Positions 8,583 to 16,800 of a stretch of DNA of 36,563 nucleotides are shown here, in pieces. Within the stretch, counting starts at the first letter, position 1; each line of letters opens with the position of its first letter. The notes beneath the pieces were generated by a model. It made no database searches. It saw only the letters and a list, made by a program, of their open reading frames with translations, and was not told the origin of the DNA. The position numbers and the translations under genes are program-made. This stretch comes from Cytophagales bacterium (GTDB taxonomy: Bacteria; Bacteroidota; Bacteroidia; Cytophagales; Cyclobacteriaceae), in NCBI GenBank assembly GCA_016124425.1, contig WGNT01000110.1, positions 1 through 36,563 of the forward strand, in the 5' to 3' direction.

Positions 8583-9405
8583 TATAAGCAATTATAGTAA
8601 CTTGGCACAACGCGTTATCACAGCGCTTATTGGCGCAGTTGTGATTGTCGGTAGTTCAGTATACAGCGAATGGGCTTATTTCATCGTATTTGGGATTATT
8701 CAGTCGTTTACGCAGATGGAATTCTACAAGCTTTCCGGACTGGACGGAATGTTGCCCCTGAAGAGTTTTGGCACGTTTATCGGCTTACTCATCTTTACCT
8801 TTACGTTTTTGGAAGAAATGAAAATCATTCCCATCGAATATTATTTCTTGGTCTTTCCCCTCGTATCCATGATTTTTTTCATCAAGCTGTATAGAAAGTC
8901 AGACAAGAAGCCGTTTACGGGAATCGCTTTTACCATTTTGGGGATATTTTACGTAGCCATTCCCTTTTCTTTACTCACAGTTGCCGCGTTTGCCGCAGGT
9001 AATTCCTTTAGCTTTGAAATTGTTGTAGGGTCACTCTTTATACTTTGGGCAAGTGACTCAGGTGCGTACTTTGCAGGGACGAAATTTGGTAAAACGAAGC
9101 TTTTTGAACGGGTATCTCCCAAAAAATCCTGGGAGGGAAGTCTCGGTGGGGCGGCTACTGCGATTGTGGTGACGTACATTATGGCGCAGTATTTCACAGT
9201 CCTCCCAGTATGGCAGTGGTTTAGCATTGCGGCTATCATTATCATCGCAGGGACTTATGGAGACCTGATCGAGTCGCTCTTTAAGCGCAGCATTGATATC
9301 AAAGATTCGGGAAGAGGCCTTCCTGGTCACGGAGGGTTTATGGATCGGTTTGACGGATTGTTATTATCCACCCCCTTTATTGTGGCCTTTTTGAAGATTT
9401 TCTAA
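8566..9405 (+). CDS. cdsA: phosphatidate cytidylyltransferase
   Basis: CdsA makes CDP-diacylglycerol from phosphatidic acid and CTP, the branch point of phospholipid synthesis, in the inner membrane. The 279-residue protein has about eight hydrophobic helices and the family signature at residues 237-261: SLFKRSIDIKDSGRGLPGHG followed by GFMDR. The conserved loop WASDSGAYFAGTKFGK is at about 161-176 and SPKKSWEG at 184-191. The start overlaps the DUF2007 gene. Psd, which acts two steps further on, follows 61 bases downstream with its own promoter-like box. Identification is firm. Confidence 0.96.
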   Translation: MKSRFNISNYSNLAQRVITALIGAVVIVGSSVYSEWAYFIVFGIIQSFTQMEFYKLSGLDGMLPLKSFGTFIGLLIFTFTFLEEMKIIPIEYYFLVFPLVSMIFFIKLYRKSDKKPFTGIAFTILGIFYVAIPFSLLTVAAFAAGNSFSFEIVVGSLFILWASDSGAYFAGTKFGKTKLFERVSPKKSWEGSLGGAATAIVVTYIMAQYFTVLPVWQWFSIAAIIIIAGTYGDLIESLFKRSIDIKDSGRGLPGHGGFMDRFDGLLLSTPFIVAFLKIF

Positions 9406-9422
9406 CTATGGCAAAAAATATG

Positions 9423-9430
9423 TATTTTTG
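9423..9430 (+). promoter_or_regulatory. candidate -7 box of psd
   Basis: TATTTTTG matches TAnnTTTG exactly, in the gap between cdsA and psd, 36 bases before the psd ATG. No convincing -33 TTTG was found at 17-23 bases upstream. It would give psd a short leader of about 30 bases in addition to read-through from cdsA. Confidence 0.45.
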
Positions 9431-9466
9431 TAACGTACTTATTATTTATAATAAATCAGTTCACTA

Positions 9467-10138
9467 ATGACGATTCATAAAGAAGGTAAATCTTTACTAT
9501 TCTGGTTGCTAATAGGTCTGGCAGCAATCAACTTTGCGTTACATCAAATTTTGGATGAAGGGAACGATACGCTGTTAAATGTCATATTGCTAGTGACAAT
9601 TGTTTTTTATTTAATGATTCTGCAGTTTTTCCGAAATCCCGCCATTCCTTTACCTACGGAAAGGGATCTCGTATACGCTCCGGCCGACGGAAAAGTGGTG
9701 GTAATCGAGCAAACCGAGGAGTCCGAGTATTTAAAGGAGCCTCGAATTCAGGTTTCCATTTTTATGTCTCCAATCAACGTCCACGTAAACAGAGCTCCTA
9801 TTACCGGATTGATCAAGTTTTTCAAGTACCATCCCGGTAAATACCTAGTAGCCTGGCACCCGAAATCCAGCACCGAAAACGAGCGGACTTCTATGGTTAT
9901 CGAACATCCAAGTGGTATCCAATTGATGGTCAGACAGATCGCGGGAGCTTTAGCGCGACGGATTAAGTGGTATATCAAGGAAGGTGATCCAGTAGCTCAG
10001 GGTGGAGAGTTTGGATTTATAAAATTCGGATCCAGAGTTGACGTATTTTTACCGGTAGATGCTGACATATTGGTCAGTATTGGGGAGGTGACAAAGGGTG
10101 GTGTTACAGCCATTGGACGCCTTAAGTTGCCCGAATAG
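9467..10138 (+). CDS. psd: phosphatidylserine decarboxylase family protein
   Basis: A 223-residue enzyme of the short Psd type that decarboxylates phosphatidylserine to phosphatidylethanolamine. Two N-terminal hydrophobic helices (about 8-26 and 36-55) anchor it in the membrane. Catalytic-domain motifs are APADGKVV (71-78), SPINVHVNRAP (101-111, with His106) and FGSRVDVFLP (187-196). The proenzyme should cut itself between Gly188 and Ser189, giving a pyruvoyl group on the small alpha chain. The Arg after GS replaces the Thr of the E. coli LGST site, which I take to be normal for this short subfamily. It closes the phospholipid cluster and converges on the next gene with 16 bases between stops. 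Confidence 0.94.
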   Translation: MTIHKEGKSLLFWLLIGLAAINFALHQILDEGNDTLLNVILLVTIVFYLMILQFFRNPAIPLPTERDLVYAPADGKVVVIEQTEESEYLKEPRIQVSIFMSPINVHVNRAPITGLIKFFKYHPGKYLVAWHPKSSTENERTSMVIEHPSGIQLMVRQIAGALARRIKWYIKEGDPVAQGGEFGFIKFGSRVDVFLPVDADILVSIGEVTKGGVTAIGRLKLPE

Positions 10139-10154
10139 CTGCGAGCCCCTGATT

Positions 10155-10589
10155 TTAATTTTTCCTTTCCAAGAAATACCTGATACCCAAGTTTCCCCTC
10201 AAATAGACGGAACCGTAGCTCAGAAACGGCGTAGCTTCCAAAATTATGGCTAAATTTCTGTTTACCTGAATAGGCTTTATGGTGAAAAGCGCGGGTACGC
10301 CCAACCTGGCTTCGTCAAATTCATGGTAACCAATCATTAGCCCAGCAGAAAAATTATACCAGTCCGTACGCTTAAAATTGCGTTGACCCAATACTTCTAT
10401 ACCAAAAAAGTTGTTCAGCAGGTCTCCGGCAAACAACCTTGCTTCTCCAAAGTAGCGTTTTTCCGGATTGGATCCCACTCCGGCATAGGTAAACACGCCA
10501 CTTTGATAGATGCCTACACTTACTTGCGCGTTGGCCCAGGTACCTAAGCCTACAGCGAGCAATATCCCAATCACGAATCTTTTTACCAT
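10155..10589 (-). CDS. small exported protein, probably an outer-membrane beta-barrel
   Basis: A 144-residue protein with a clear signal peptide (VKRFVIGILLAVGLGTWANA, then Gln; cleavage after ANA) and a mature part rich in aromatic residues and alternating polar/nonpolar stretches (for example NFFGIEVLGQRNF, YNFSAGLMIGYHEF, GNLGIRYFLERK). The C-terminal segment ends with an aromatic-rich strand as in outer-membrane barrels. No family name is recognised. It lies 52 bases downstream of the response regulator and could be the last gene of that operon or have its own start: minus-strand TAACTTTA at 10615-10622 is one mismatch from a -7 box. A seven-base inverted repeat (TAACTTT/AAAGTTA, 10589-10622) covers its start region. 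Confidence 0.75.
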   Translation of the reverse strand: MVKRFVIGILLAVGLGTWANAQVSVGIYQSGVFTYAGVGSNPEKRYFGEARLFAGDLLNNFFGIEVLGQRNFKRTDWYNFSAGLMIGYHEFDEARLGVPALFTIKPIQVNRNLAIILEATPFLSYGSVYLRGNLGIRYFLERKN

Positions 10590-10641
10590 AACTTTGTCAT
10601 TACTTTTAATGTTATAAAGTTACACAGAATTCGAGTTTCCA

Positions 10642-11286
10642 TTATCCTAATCCCATATCTATTGCTTTTTTGATTAGCTCGGCTGACGTAGACACGTTCA
10701 GTTTTGAGTGGATGTGTTTTCTATGCGTCTCTACCGTATGTACACTTAGGTGAAGGAATTCTGCGATCTCCTTGTTGGTTTTTCCCTTTGCGATAAACCG
10801 GAGGATTTCAAATTCCCTTTTAGACAGTCTGAACTTCAGGGCGTAGCCGTCCAGGTGATCAAATGGATTGTCTTCCGCCTGATACAGGACATGTTGAAAA
10901 TCCATGATATGCCGGTCTTCCATCACCTCGTGTATGGTAAATACAAGCTCTTCGGGATCGGCATTTTTTAATACATAGGCACTCACTCCTTGTTTCACGC
11001 AGTTTCTGAAAATCTCTTCATCATCGTACATGGATAATACAATGATTTTGATTGGAACGGATATTTTCTTCAGTTCCTGAATCAATCCAAGTCCATCCAT
11101 TCCAGGCATGTTCATATCGGTAATCAGAAGATCTACTTTGTGTTGCCGGAGGTAGTCAAGAACCTGTTTGCTGCCAGTAAAGATACCTGCTATGTCGAAG
11201 TCCGATTCCTTTTTCAAAATGTTGGCCATTCCTTGGACAAACATTTTATGGTCATCCGCCATGATGATTTTGATCTTTTTTTTCAT
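10642..11286 (-). CDS. NarL/LuxR-type response regulator
   Basis: The 214-residue protein has an N-terminal receiver domain (residues 4-120) with acidic pair Asp11-Asp12, phosphoacceptor Asp57 in LLITDMNMPGMDG, the Ser/Thr position in IIVLSMYDD and Lys in YVLKNADP. The C-terminal LuxR helix-turn-helix domain (about 148-210) contains LSKREFEILRFIAKGKTNKE and TVETHRKHIHSKL. It is a transcription factor activated by phosphorylation. The gene lies 41 bases downstream of the histidine kinase and is surely its partner. Targets are unknown; self-regulation of the module promoter at about 13155 is plausible but not shown. Confidence 0.94.
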   Translation of the reverse strand: MKKKIKIIMADDHKMFVQGMANILKKESDFDIAGIFTGSKQVLDYLRQHKVDLLITDMNMPGMDGLGLIQELKKISVPIKIIVLSMYDDEEIFRNCVKQGVSAYVLKNADPEELVFTIHEVMEDRHIMDFQHVLYQAEDNPFDHLDGYALKFRLSKREFEILRFIAKGKTNKEIAEFLHLSVHTVETHRKHIHSKLNVSTSAELIKKAIDMGLG

Positions 11287-11327
11287 AGAAAGCGCAAGAA
11301 TGACATATTGATACGATATAGGTTTGG

Positions 11328-12086
11328 TTAAATCGGCAAGCGAATGCTTACAAGCGTTCCTTCCTGTGGTTTTGACAGAAAACGAATATGGCCATCAATG
11401 GCCTCCATTCGGGATTGTAAATTTCTAAGCCCCAGTCCGGTAGACTCCTGACTGGGGTCGAATCCGACACCGTCGTCAGCTATATCAAGTTCCAATTCAG
11501 TAGCCGAACAAGCCAGGTTGATCGTAATACAGGTTGGGGAAGCATGTTTGATCGCGTTATTGAGGCATTCCTGGACCACGCGTATTAATATCAGCTTTTT
11601 GTTTTCATCGCTAATTTCCACAACAGCTGTTGCATGGGTGAATTTTGTCCGACAAAAACCGCTTCTTTCGATCTTATCCAGTTCTTCTTTTAGGAAGGTA
11701 TCAAACCGCAGTTCTTTTAGGTAATCTTTGTTGATGGAGCGAGAAAGGCTCCTAACCTCCTTGATGATCTGATTGATAAGTTTTTTCCCTTCTTGTACCG
11801 ATGTGGGCTCTGGGTTATTTAAGACCAATTTCGTCAGAGACAGCATCTGCCCGATATTGTCATGGAGCTCCTGACTTACATAGAGGAGTGTCTCCTCCCG
11901 AATTTCCTTTTCGACATTGAGAATGGTTTTTTCATAATCTGCTTTCATCAATTCTACCCGGTGCCGGTTTTTCACCTGCCGCTGCCTGTGTATGATGACG
12001 ATAGCCACGATAAATACGGACATGAGGAACATGAGGAATATTCCTGAAAGCAAAATGAAAAACAGTTCCAAAGAATTGTCATCCAT
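11328..12086 (-). CDS. HisKA_3-type sensor histidine kinase with a single membrane anchor
   Basis: Start 12086 (252 residues) is preferred over the longer frame because the upstream extension lies inside the preceding gene and lacks a domain. One hydrophobic helix (residues 8-33) is followed by a short coiled region and the DHp motif SQELHDNIGQMLS, with phosphoacceptor His75. The HATPase_c domain shows the N box (VQECLNNAIKHAS), ADDGVGFD and GLGLRNLQSR. There is no periplasmic or cytoplasmic sensor domain, so the stimulus must come through another protein. Its ATG overlaps the stop of the seven-helix gene (ATGGATGA, eight bases), which implies translational coupling and probably a complex between the two. 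Confidence 0.92.
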   Translation of the reverse strand: MDDNSLELFFILLSGIFLMFLMSVFIVAIVIIHRQRQVKNRHRVELMKADYEKTILNVEKEIREETLLYVSQELHDNIGQMLSLTKLVLNNPEPTSVQEGKKLINQIIKEVRSLSRSINKDYLKELRFDTFLKEELDKIERSGFCRTKFTHATAVVEISDENKKLILIRVVQECLNNAIKHASPTCITINLACSATELELDIADDGVGFDPSQESTGLGLRNLQSRMEAIDGHIRFLSKPQEGTLVSIRLPI

Positions 12087-12750
12087 GATTTGTCGGTTGA
12101 AACATGGGGGCAAAAAATGAAAAGCCAAGGACAATGTACATGGTACCGGCAACAAACCGATTAAAGGATCCTAATACTTTAACTAACGCTAAATCTAATT
12201 CGACTAAGACATTCAGGGAGATAAAGTATAGGAAGGCAGAACTGTAAAAAATCAGTAAAATCGATGTATTCCAAAAATGAGGGATGGACCAAAGCGGCTT
12301 ATCCAGAAACTCGTTGTTTTTGGCAATCTGAAATATAAATAGTAGGCAAAATGAAACGATTCCCAGGCTTGCTATCAAAAAGGAATAGCTGTGCGCTGCC
12401 AACTGAATATCCTGGATAAAAACGGTATTAATAATCCCCCAGGCAAGATAGGTACAGCAGAAATAGACTATAAATTGACGGGTTTTTTTGGAAACGTTTA
12501 TGCCATAGAGATATGCCAATAGTAAAAATGTCTCTATGTAGAAAAAACAAATATTGTAGACAAGGACATTATGTTTTCCTTGCTTGTATAGGTAGATCGC
12601 ATACAGTTCAAAGCAAGCTACAAAACCTATAATACCCAATAATAACAATTGGATGCCGGACTGTTGGCCGTTTTTGAATTTTGTAAGCGCGTAGTAACTA
12701 CCTCCCGCTAGTCCTAGGAATATCGAAACAAGATATAATGAAAGTGACAT
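12079..12750 (-). CDS. uncharacterised seven-helix membrane protein paired with the kinase
   Basis: Starting at the ATG at 12750 (MSLSLYLVS) the protein has 223 residues and seven hydrophobic helices: about 2-22, 29-50, 55-80, 86-108, 112-138, 150-175 and 185-212. Loops are short and no soluble domain is present. An in-frame extension to 12801 would enter the previous gene and is unlikely. I recognise no named family; it resembles the 7TM sensor modules that some bacteria fuse to kinases, but here the module is a separate protein. It begins 16 bases after the CPPDC gene and overlaps the kinase gene by eight bases. Inferred role: membrane sensor or ligand-binding partner of the kinase. Confidence 0.85.
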   Translation of the reverse strand: MSLSLYLVSIFLGLAGGSYYALTKFKNGQQSGIQLLLLGIIGFVACFELYAIYLYKQGKHNVLVYNICFFYIETFLLLAYLYGINVSKKTRQFIVYFCCTYLAWGIINTVFIQDIQLAAHSYSFLIASLGIVSFCLLFIFQIAKNNEFLDKPLWSIPHFWNTSILLIFYSSAFLYFISLNVLVELDLALVKVLGSFNRFVAGTMYIVLGFSFFAPMFQPTNHG

Positions 12751-12766
12751 GGGTTTGGACTCAAGA

Positions 12767-13117
12767 CTAACCGCAATCCGGAGGACAGACCTTCCCACCA
12801 TTAATTACCATAGACTCAACTTCCGGATCTTCGTTAGCATTGGAGGCTGCCAAGATCACCGTCAGTTTACCGTTTAGCTCCTCTGGTTTGAATGATTTAT
12901 CAGCTTCGGAAGAGGTATCTTCGTCGTATTTACCAAAAAATATTTTTATGCCACCTGTTTTTGGATCCGTTTGTTCCAGTAATTTTTCTATAGTAAAACG
13001 ATCAAACCATACGGAGCGTGTTTGTTTGATAGCCTTATCACCTTCTATGTCCTTTTCCGCTTTAGAAATAAACTCCTCATACTGCTTTTTTAGTCGCTCA
13101 AACTTCTTGAAATCCAT
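12767..13117 (-). CDS. uncharacterised small protein with C-terminal CPPDC motif
   Basis: A 116-residue soluble protein with no signal peptide or membrane helix. Residues 1-30 are charged and helical; the core contains TRSVWFDRFTIEKLL (33-47), TGGIKIFFGKYD (54-65) and GKLTVILAASN (83-93), an alpha/beta pattern. The last seven residues are VCPPDCG, with Cys111 and Cys115. From memory, many uncharacterised Bacteroidota proteins share the SVWF core, the G-[IV]-[KR]-I-[YF]-[FL]-G strand and a CPP-x-C tail, often in several copies per genome; this was not verified. The Cys pair at the very end could bind metal, form a disulfide or be a processing signal. It is the first gene of the signalling module, with a consensus -7 box 35 bases before the ATG. 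Confidence 0.85.
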   Translation of the reverse strand: MDFKKFERLKKQYEEFISKAEKDIEGDKAIKQTRSVWFDRFTIEKLLEQTDPKTGGIKIFFGKYDEDTSSEADKSFKPEELNGKLTVILAASNANEDPEVESMVINGGKVCPPDCG

Positions 13118-13152
13118 CTCTTGGGTGCGTTATTTTTGTGTAGCTGTTTTAC

Positions 13153-13160
13153 CAAAAATA
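13153..13160 (-). promoter_or_regulatory. candidate -7 box of the CPPDC/7TM/kinase/regulator operon
   Basis: On the minus strand TATTTTTG (13160 to 13153) matches TAnnTTTG exactly and lies 35 bases before the ATG at 13117, just downstream of the A/T hairpin that follows lspA. No ideal -33 element is seen (a TTG at 13173-13175 is only 12 bases away). It marks the probable start of the four-gene signalling transcript. Confidence 0.5.
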
Positions 13161-13183
13161 CATAATCTTCTTCAATTGGACAT

Positions 13184-13217
13184 AAAAAAAGAAAAAATTC
13201 ACATTTTTTCTTTTTTT
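13184..13217 (-). terminator. A/T-only hairpin after lspA
   Basis: A perfect 14-base inverted repeat: seven A, G, six A; a six-base loop TTCACA; then six T, C, seven T. It lies 22 bases after the lspA stop and 24 bases before the next promoter box. A single G-C pair in an otherwise A/U stem followed by no separate T-tract is unusual for an intrinsic terminator, but the right arm itself gives the U-rich end in either direction. Confidence 0.5.
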
Positions 13218-13239
13218 AATAGACAATTGCAAAGGTTCC

Positions 13240-13869
13240 TTATTTGTCTTCAATAAATTGTTTTTGAATCTCGTCTTCATTTGCGTCCTTCTTTTCCTCA
13301 TCAAAAAACCGCTTTTGAAAAATAAGGATGATAGCCACGCCTACGAAAATAGATGCATCTGCAATATTGAATATAGGCCAAAGCGCGGTGTATCCACCGC
13401 CTATAATCGGAATCCAATCCGGGATGAACCCCTCCCAAATATCAATGTAGAACATATCAACAACTTGTCCGTGGAACCATGGCGTTGGTGCGTCATAAGG
13501 AGCATTTCCAAGCCATACGCCGTAAAACACGCTGTCTATCAAGTTGCCAATTGCGCCCCCTAATATAAGCGAGATACACGCAATATATCCAGGATGCGCA
13601 GACTTAGCGATCAGCATATACAGGTAATATCCGATACCAAACATGGCAATGAGCCTGAAACTTGTAAGGATCAATTTGCCATATTCCGACCCGATTTGCA
13701 TCCCAAAGGCCATTCCGGGGTTTGTCGTATAGTGCAACTTAAACCAATCTCCCAGCACTTTTATCTGACCCACAGTTCCAAAATCCATCTGGTAATGGAC
13801 GAGCATTTTCACCACTTGGTCAATGACAATTATTAGCAGGGTGATTCCAAAATATTTTATATAGTTCAT
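13240..13869 (-). CDS. lspA: lipoprotein signal peptidase (signal peptidase II)
   Basis: LspA removes the signal peptide of prolipoproteins after diacylglyceryl modification, in the inner membrane. The 209-residue protein has four hydrophobic segments and the conserved blocks DQVVKMLV (17-24), TTNPGMAFG (48-56), GGAIGNLIDSVFYG (104-117), VVDMFYIDIW (136-145) and FNIADASI (167-174). Asp138 and Asp171 are the expected catalytic pair. It is longer than the E. coli enzyme because of an insertion (about 118-133) and a charged C-terminal tail, both usual in Bacteroidota. It follows ileS after only three bases, so the two are co-transcribed. Several substrates lie in this window: the MFP and OMF lipoproteins and the DUF4382 lipoprotein. 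Confidence 0.96.
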   Translation of the reverse strand: MNYIKYFGITLLIIVIDQVVKMLVHYQMDFGTVGQIKVLGDWFKLHYTTNPGMAFGMQIGSEYGKLILTSFRLIAMFGIGYYLYMLIAKSAHPGYIACISLILGGAIGNLIDSVFYGVWLGNAPYDAPTPWFHGQVVDMFYIDIWEGFIPDWIPIIGGGYTALWPIFNIADASIFVGVAIILIFQKRFFDEEKKDANEDEIQKQFIEDK

Positions 13870-13872
13870 AAG

Positions 13873-16800
13873 TTAACGTTTCTCTACGCGCACGGTAAGT
13901 TCAAAATCATCCATATCTAGCAGCGTTCCTTCTTGCAATTCATTTTCAAACGTTAATTCCAATGCTTGGGTTTCTGTTTGAATATAGGTCGCAAAAACCT
14001 TAATGGCTGTATCTACTTCTTTACTATGATTAGCTATGGTAATGTGGATCTTGTCTTGAACGTCCAGCCCCATATCTTTTCGTAGGTTTTGAATGCGGTT
14101 GACTAGATCCCTGGCGATACACTCCTGTTTCAATTCCTCTGTTACGGTGACATCCAAAGCTACCGTTAATCCCCTGTCTGTTGCGACAGACCACCCTGGA
14201 ATGTCCTGAGAACTGATGAGTGTTTCTTCCAAAAGGATCTCTATTGGCTCTCCTGCAAGCATCGCGTCCATCTTTCCTTCGCGCTCCAATTTCCCGATCT
14301 CAGCTTTTCCCCAGCCAAGGATCTCCTGTGCAACGAGTTTCATTTGGGGTCCGTATTTTTTGCCAAGCAACGCAAAGTTCGGTTTGATACTTTTCACCAG
14401 AATCCCGGAAGTATCATCGATATATTCGATGGCTTTGATGTTTACCTCTGAGAGTATCAAGTCCTCAAAATGCTGTATCTGCCTTCTTCGCTGCGCTGAA
14501 AGCACGGGAATGAGGATTTTTCGGAGTGGTTGCCTTACTTTGAGTCGTTCTTTTTTGCGAAGGGAGTGGACGAGAGAGGAAATCTCCTGAGCTAATTCCA
14601 TGCTTACTTCAAGTTCCTGTTGAATCCAAGCAGCTTTCGCTACGGGCCAATCTGTCAAGTGGACGGAAATGTCTAGTTCCTGCCCTGCTTCCCTAGCGGC
14701 TGCCGTCAGGTTTTGATAAAGCCAGTCGGCATAGAAGGGCGCCACCGGAGATATTAATTGGGATAGTGTCCATAGACATTCGTACAATGTCTCGTATGCA
14801 GCTTGTTTGTCGGGCGTCATGTCCCCTCTCCAAAACCGCTTCCTGGCCAAACGTACATACCAGTTGGACAATTGGTCTACTGTATAGTTCATAATGACCC
14901 GAGTAGCCGGGGTGGCATCGTACTGATCCAGTGAGGCTTCGACCTCCTGTATTAAAGATTGCAACTTGGAGATAATCCACCTGTCCAGTTCCGGTCGTTC
15001 GTTTACCGGAATACAACTAGAGGCCTGATAGGTAAAGTGATCTAAGTTGGCATACAGTGCAAAGAAATTGTAGGTGTTTTGCAGTGTACCGAAGAATCTG
15101 CGCTGTACTTCAACTACCCCTTCCGTATTGAACTTAAGGTTATCCCATGGGTTCGCATTGCTAAGCATGTACCACCTAAGCGCATCGGGACCATATTCTT
15201 TCAATGTCTTAAAGGGATCCACAGCATTCCCCAAGCGTTTAGACATTTTGTTCCCGTTTTTATCAAGGACAAGCCCATTGGCGATGACATTCTTGAAGGA
15301 AATGCTGTCAAAAAGCATAACCGACAAGGCATGAAGGGTAAAAAACCAGCCCCTTGTCTGATCTACTCCCTCGGCAATGAAATCCGCGGGATAGTTATCG
15401 GCAAAAATCTCCTGATTTTCAAAAGGGTAATGCCACTGCGCGTAGGGCATGGCTCCGGAATCAAACCAGACGTCTATTAGGTCAGGTTCACGAAACATTT
15501 TCTGACCCGAAGCGGAGACAAGTACGACATCATCTACATAGGGGCGGTGTAAGTCTACTTCTTTGCCTTCAAAGGGAGACTTAGTCATGTGTCCTGCGGC
15601 TATAGATTTTTCAATTGCTGCCTCTAACTCCGCGATGGATCCTATGCATATCGTTTCGGTACCTTCGCTGGTCCTCCAGATCGGTAAGGGGGTTCCCCAA
15701 AACCGCGACCGGCTTAGGTTCCAGTCTACAAGGTTTTCCAGCCAGTTTCCAAATCTCCCGGTCCCGGTCGCTTCCGGCTTCCAGTTTATGGCCTTGTTGT
15801 GGGCTACCAGGCGATCCTTGAAGGCGGTGGTTTTAATAAACCAGCTTTCCATCGGATAGTAAAGTATGGGCATATCCGTGCGCCAGCAATGCGGATAGCT
15901 GTGTTCGTATTTTTCTACTTTGAAAGCTTTGTTTTCGTTTTTCAGGATGATAGATAGGATGACATCCGTGCTTTTATAATCAGCATTTGCCTCGTCATCC
16001 TTTGGGTAATTTTTGACATAGAAATCATCTACCCCAAGCTCCTTGTGCGCAAGGATGCCGTGTTCCTTCATTTTTGCTAATAGATATTCGCCTACCACCG
16101 GAAGGAACCTTCCTTTTTTATCCACCACTGGTATGTCGTTGCCCTGCTCATCTTTGACAAAGACACCTGGCACCTCCTGCTGAACCAAGGTACGAAAATC
16201 ATCCGCACCAAAGGCTTTGGCCAAATGGACTATGCCCGTACCGTCTTCAGTAGTTATATAGTCCGCTGAAATTACGGTAAAGGCAGGATTCGGAAGCGCC
16301 AACGCTTCTATCGGAAACAAGGGTTCATAGGCAAGACCCAATAAGTCCTTGCCTTTCACCGTTTCCAACACGTGGTATGGAATGAGCTTATCCCCTGGCA
16401 CGTAAGCTTCCAAGGGCAAATTAGCGGCTTTTGGATTAAAATAGCTAGCCAACCTTTCTTTTGCCAATATGACGGTCTGTGCAGCAAACGTGTATGGATT
16501 AAATGTTTTTACTTTCACATAATCCAACTTTTCACCCACAGCGAGCGCAGAGTTCGAAGGCAGGGTCCAAGGGGTTGTGGTCCATGCAAGTATATAGGTG
16601 TCGGAAGCATCCTTTACCCTAAATTGGGCAGTGATAGAGGTGTCCTTAACGTCTCTATAGCAACCGGGTTGGTTTAATTCGTGGGAGCTTAGACCTGTTC
16701 CGGCGGCCGGGGAGTAAGGCTGTATGGTGTATCCCTTGTAAAGAAGGTCTTTATCATACAGCTTTTTCAACAAATGCCACAGGGTCTCGACGTATTTTGC

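Noticed and set aside
9467..10138. Psd cleavage site GSR instead of GST as a loss of function
   Set aside because: The flanking motifs are intact, and I take FGSR to be usual for this short Psd subfamily, so the enzyme is likely active.
13131..13138. TATTTTTG on the plus strand
   Set aside because: Matches the -7 consensus, but no plus-strand gene follows; taken as chance in an AT-rich gap.
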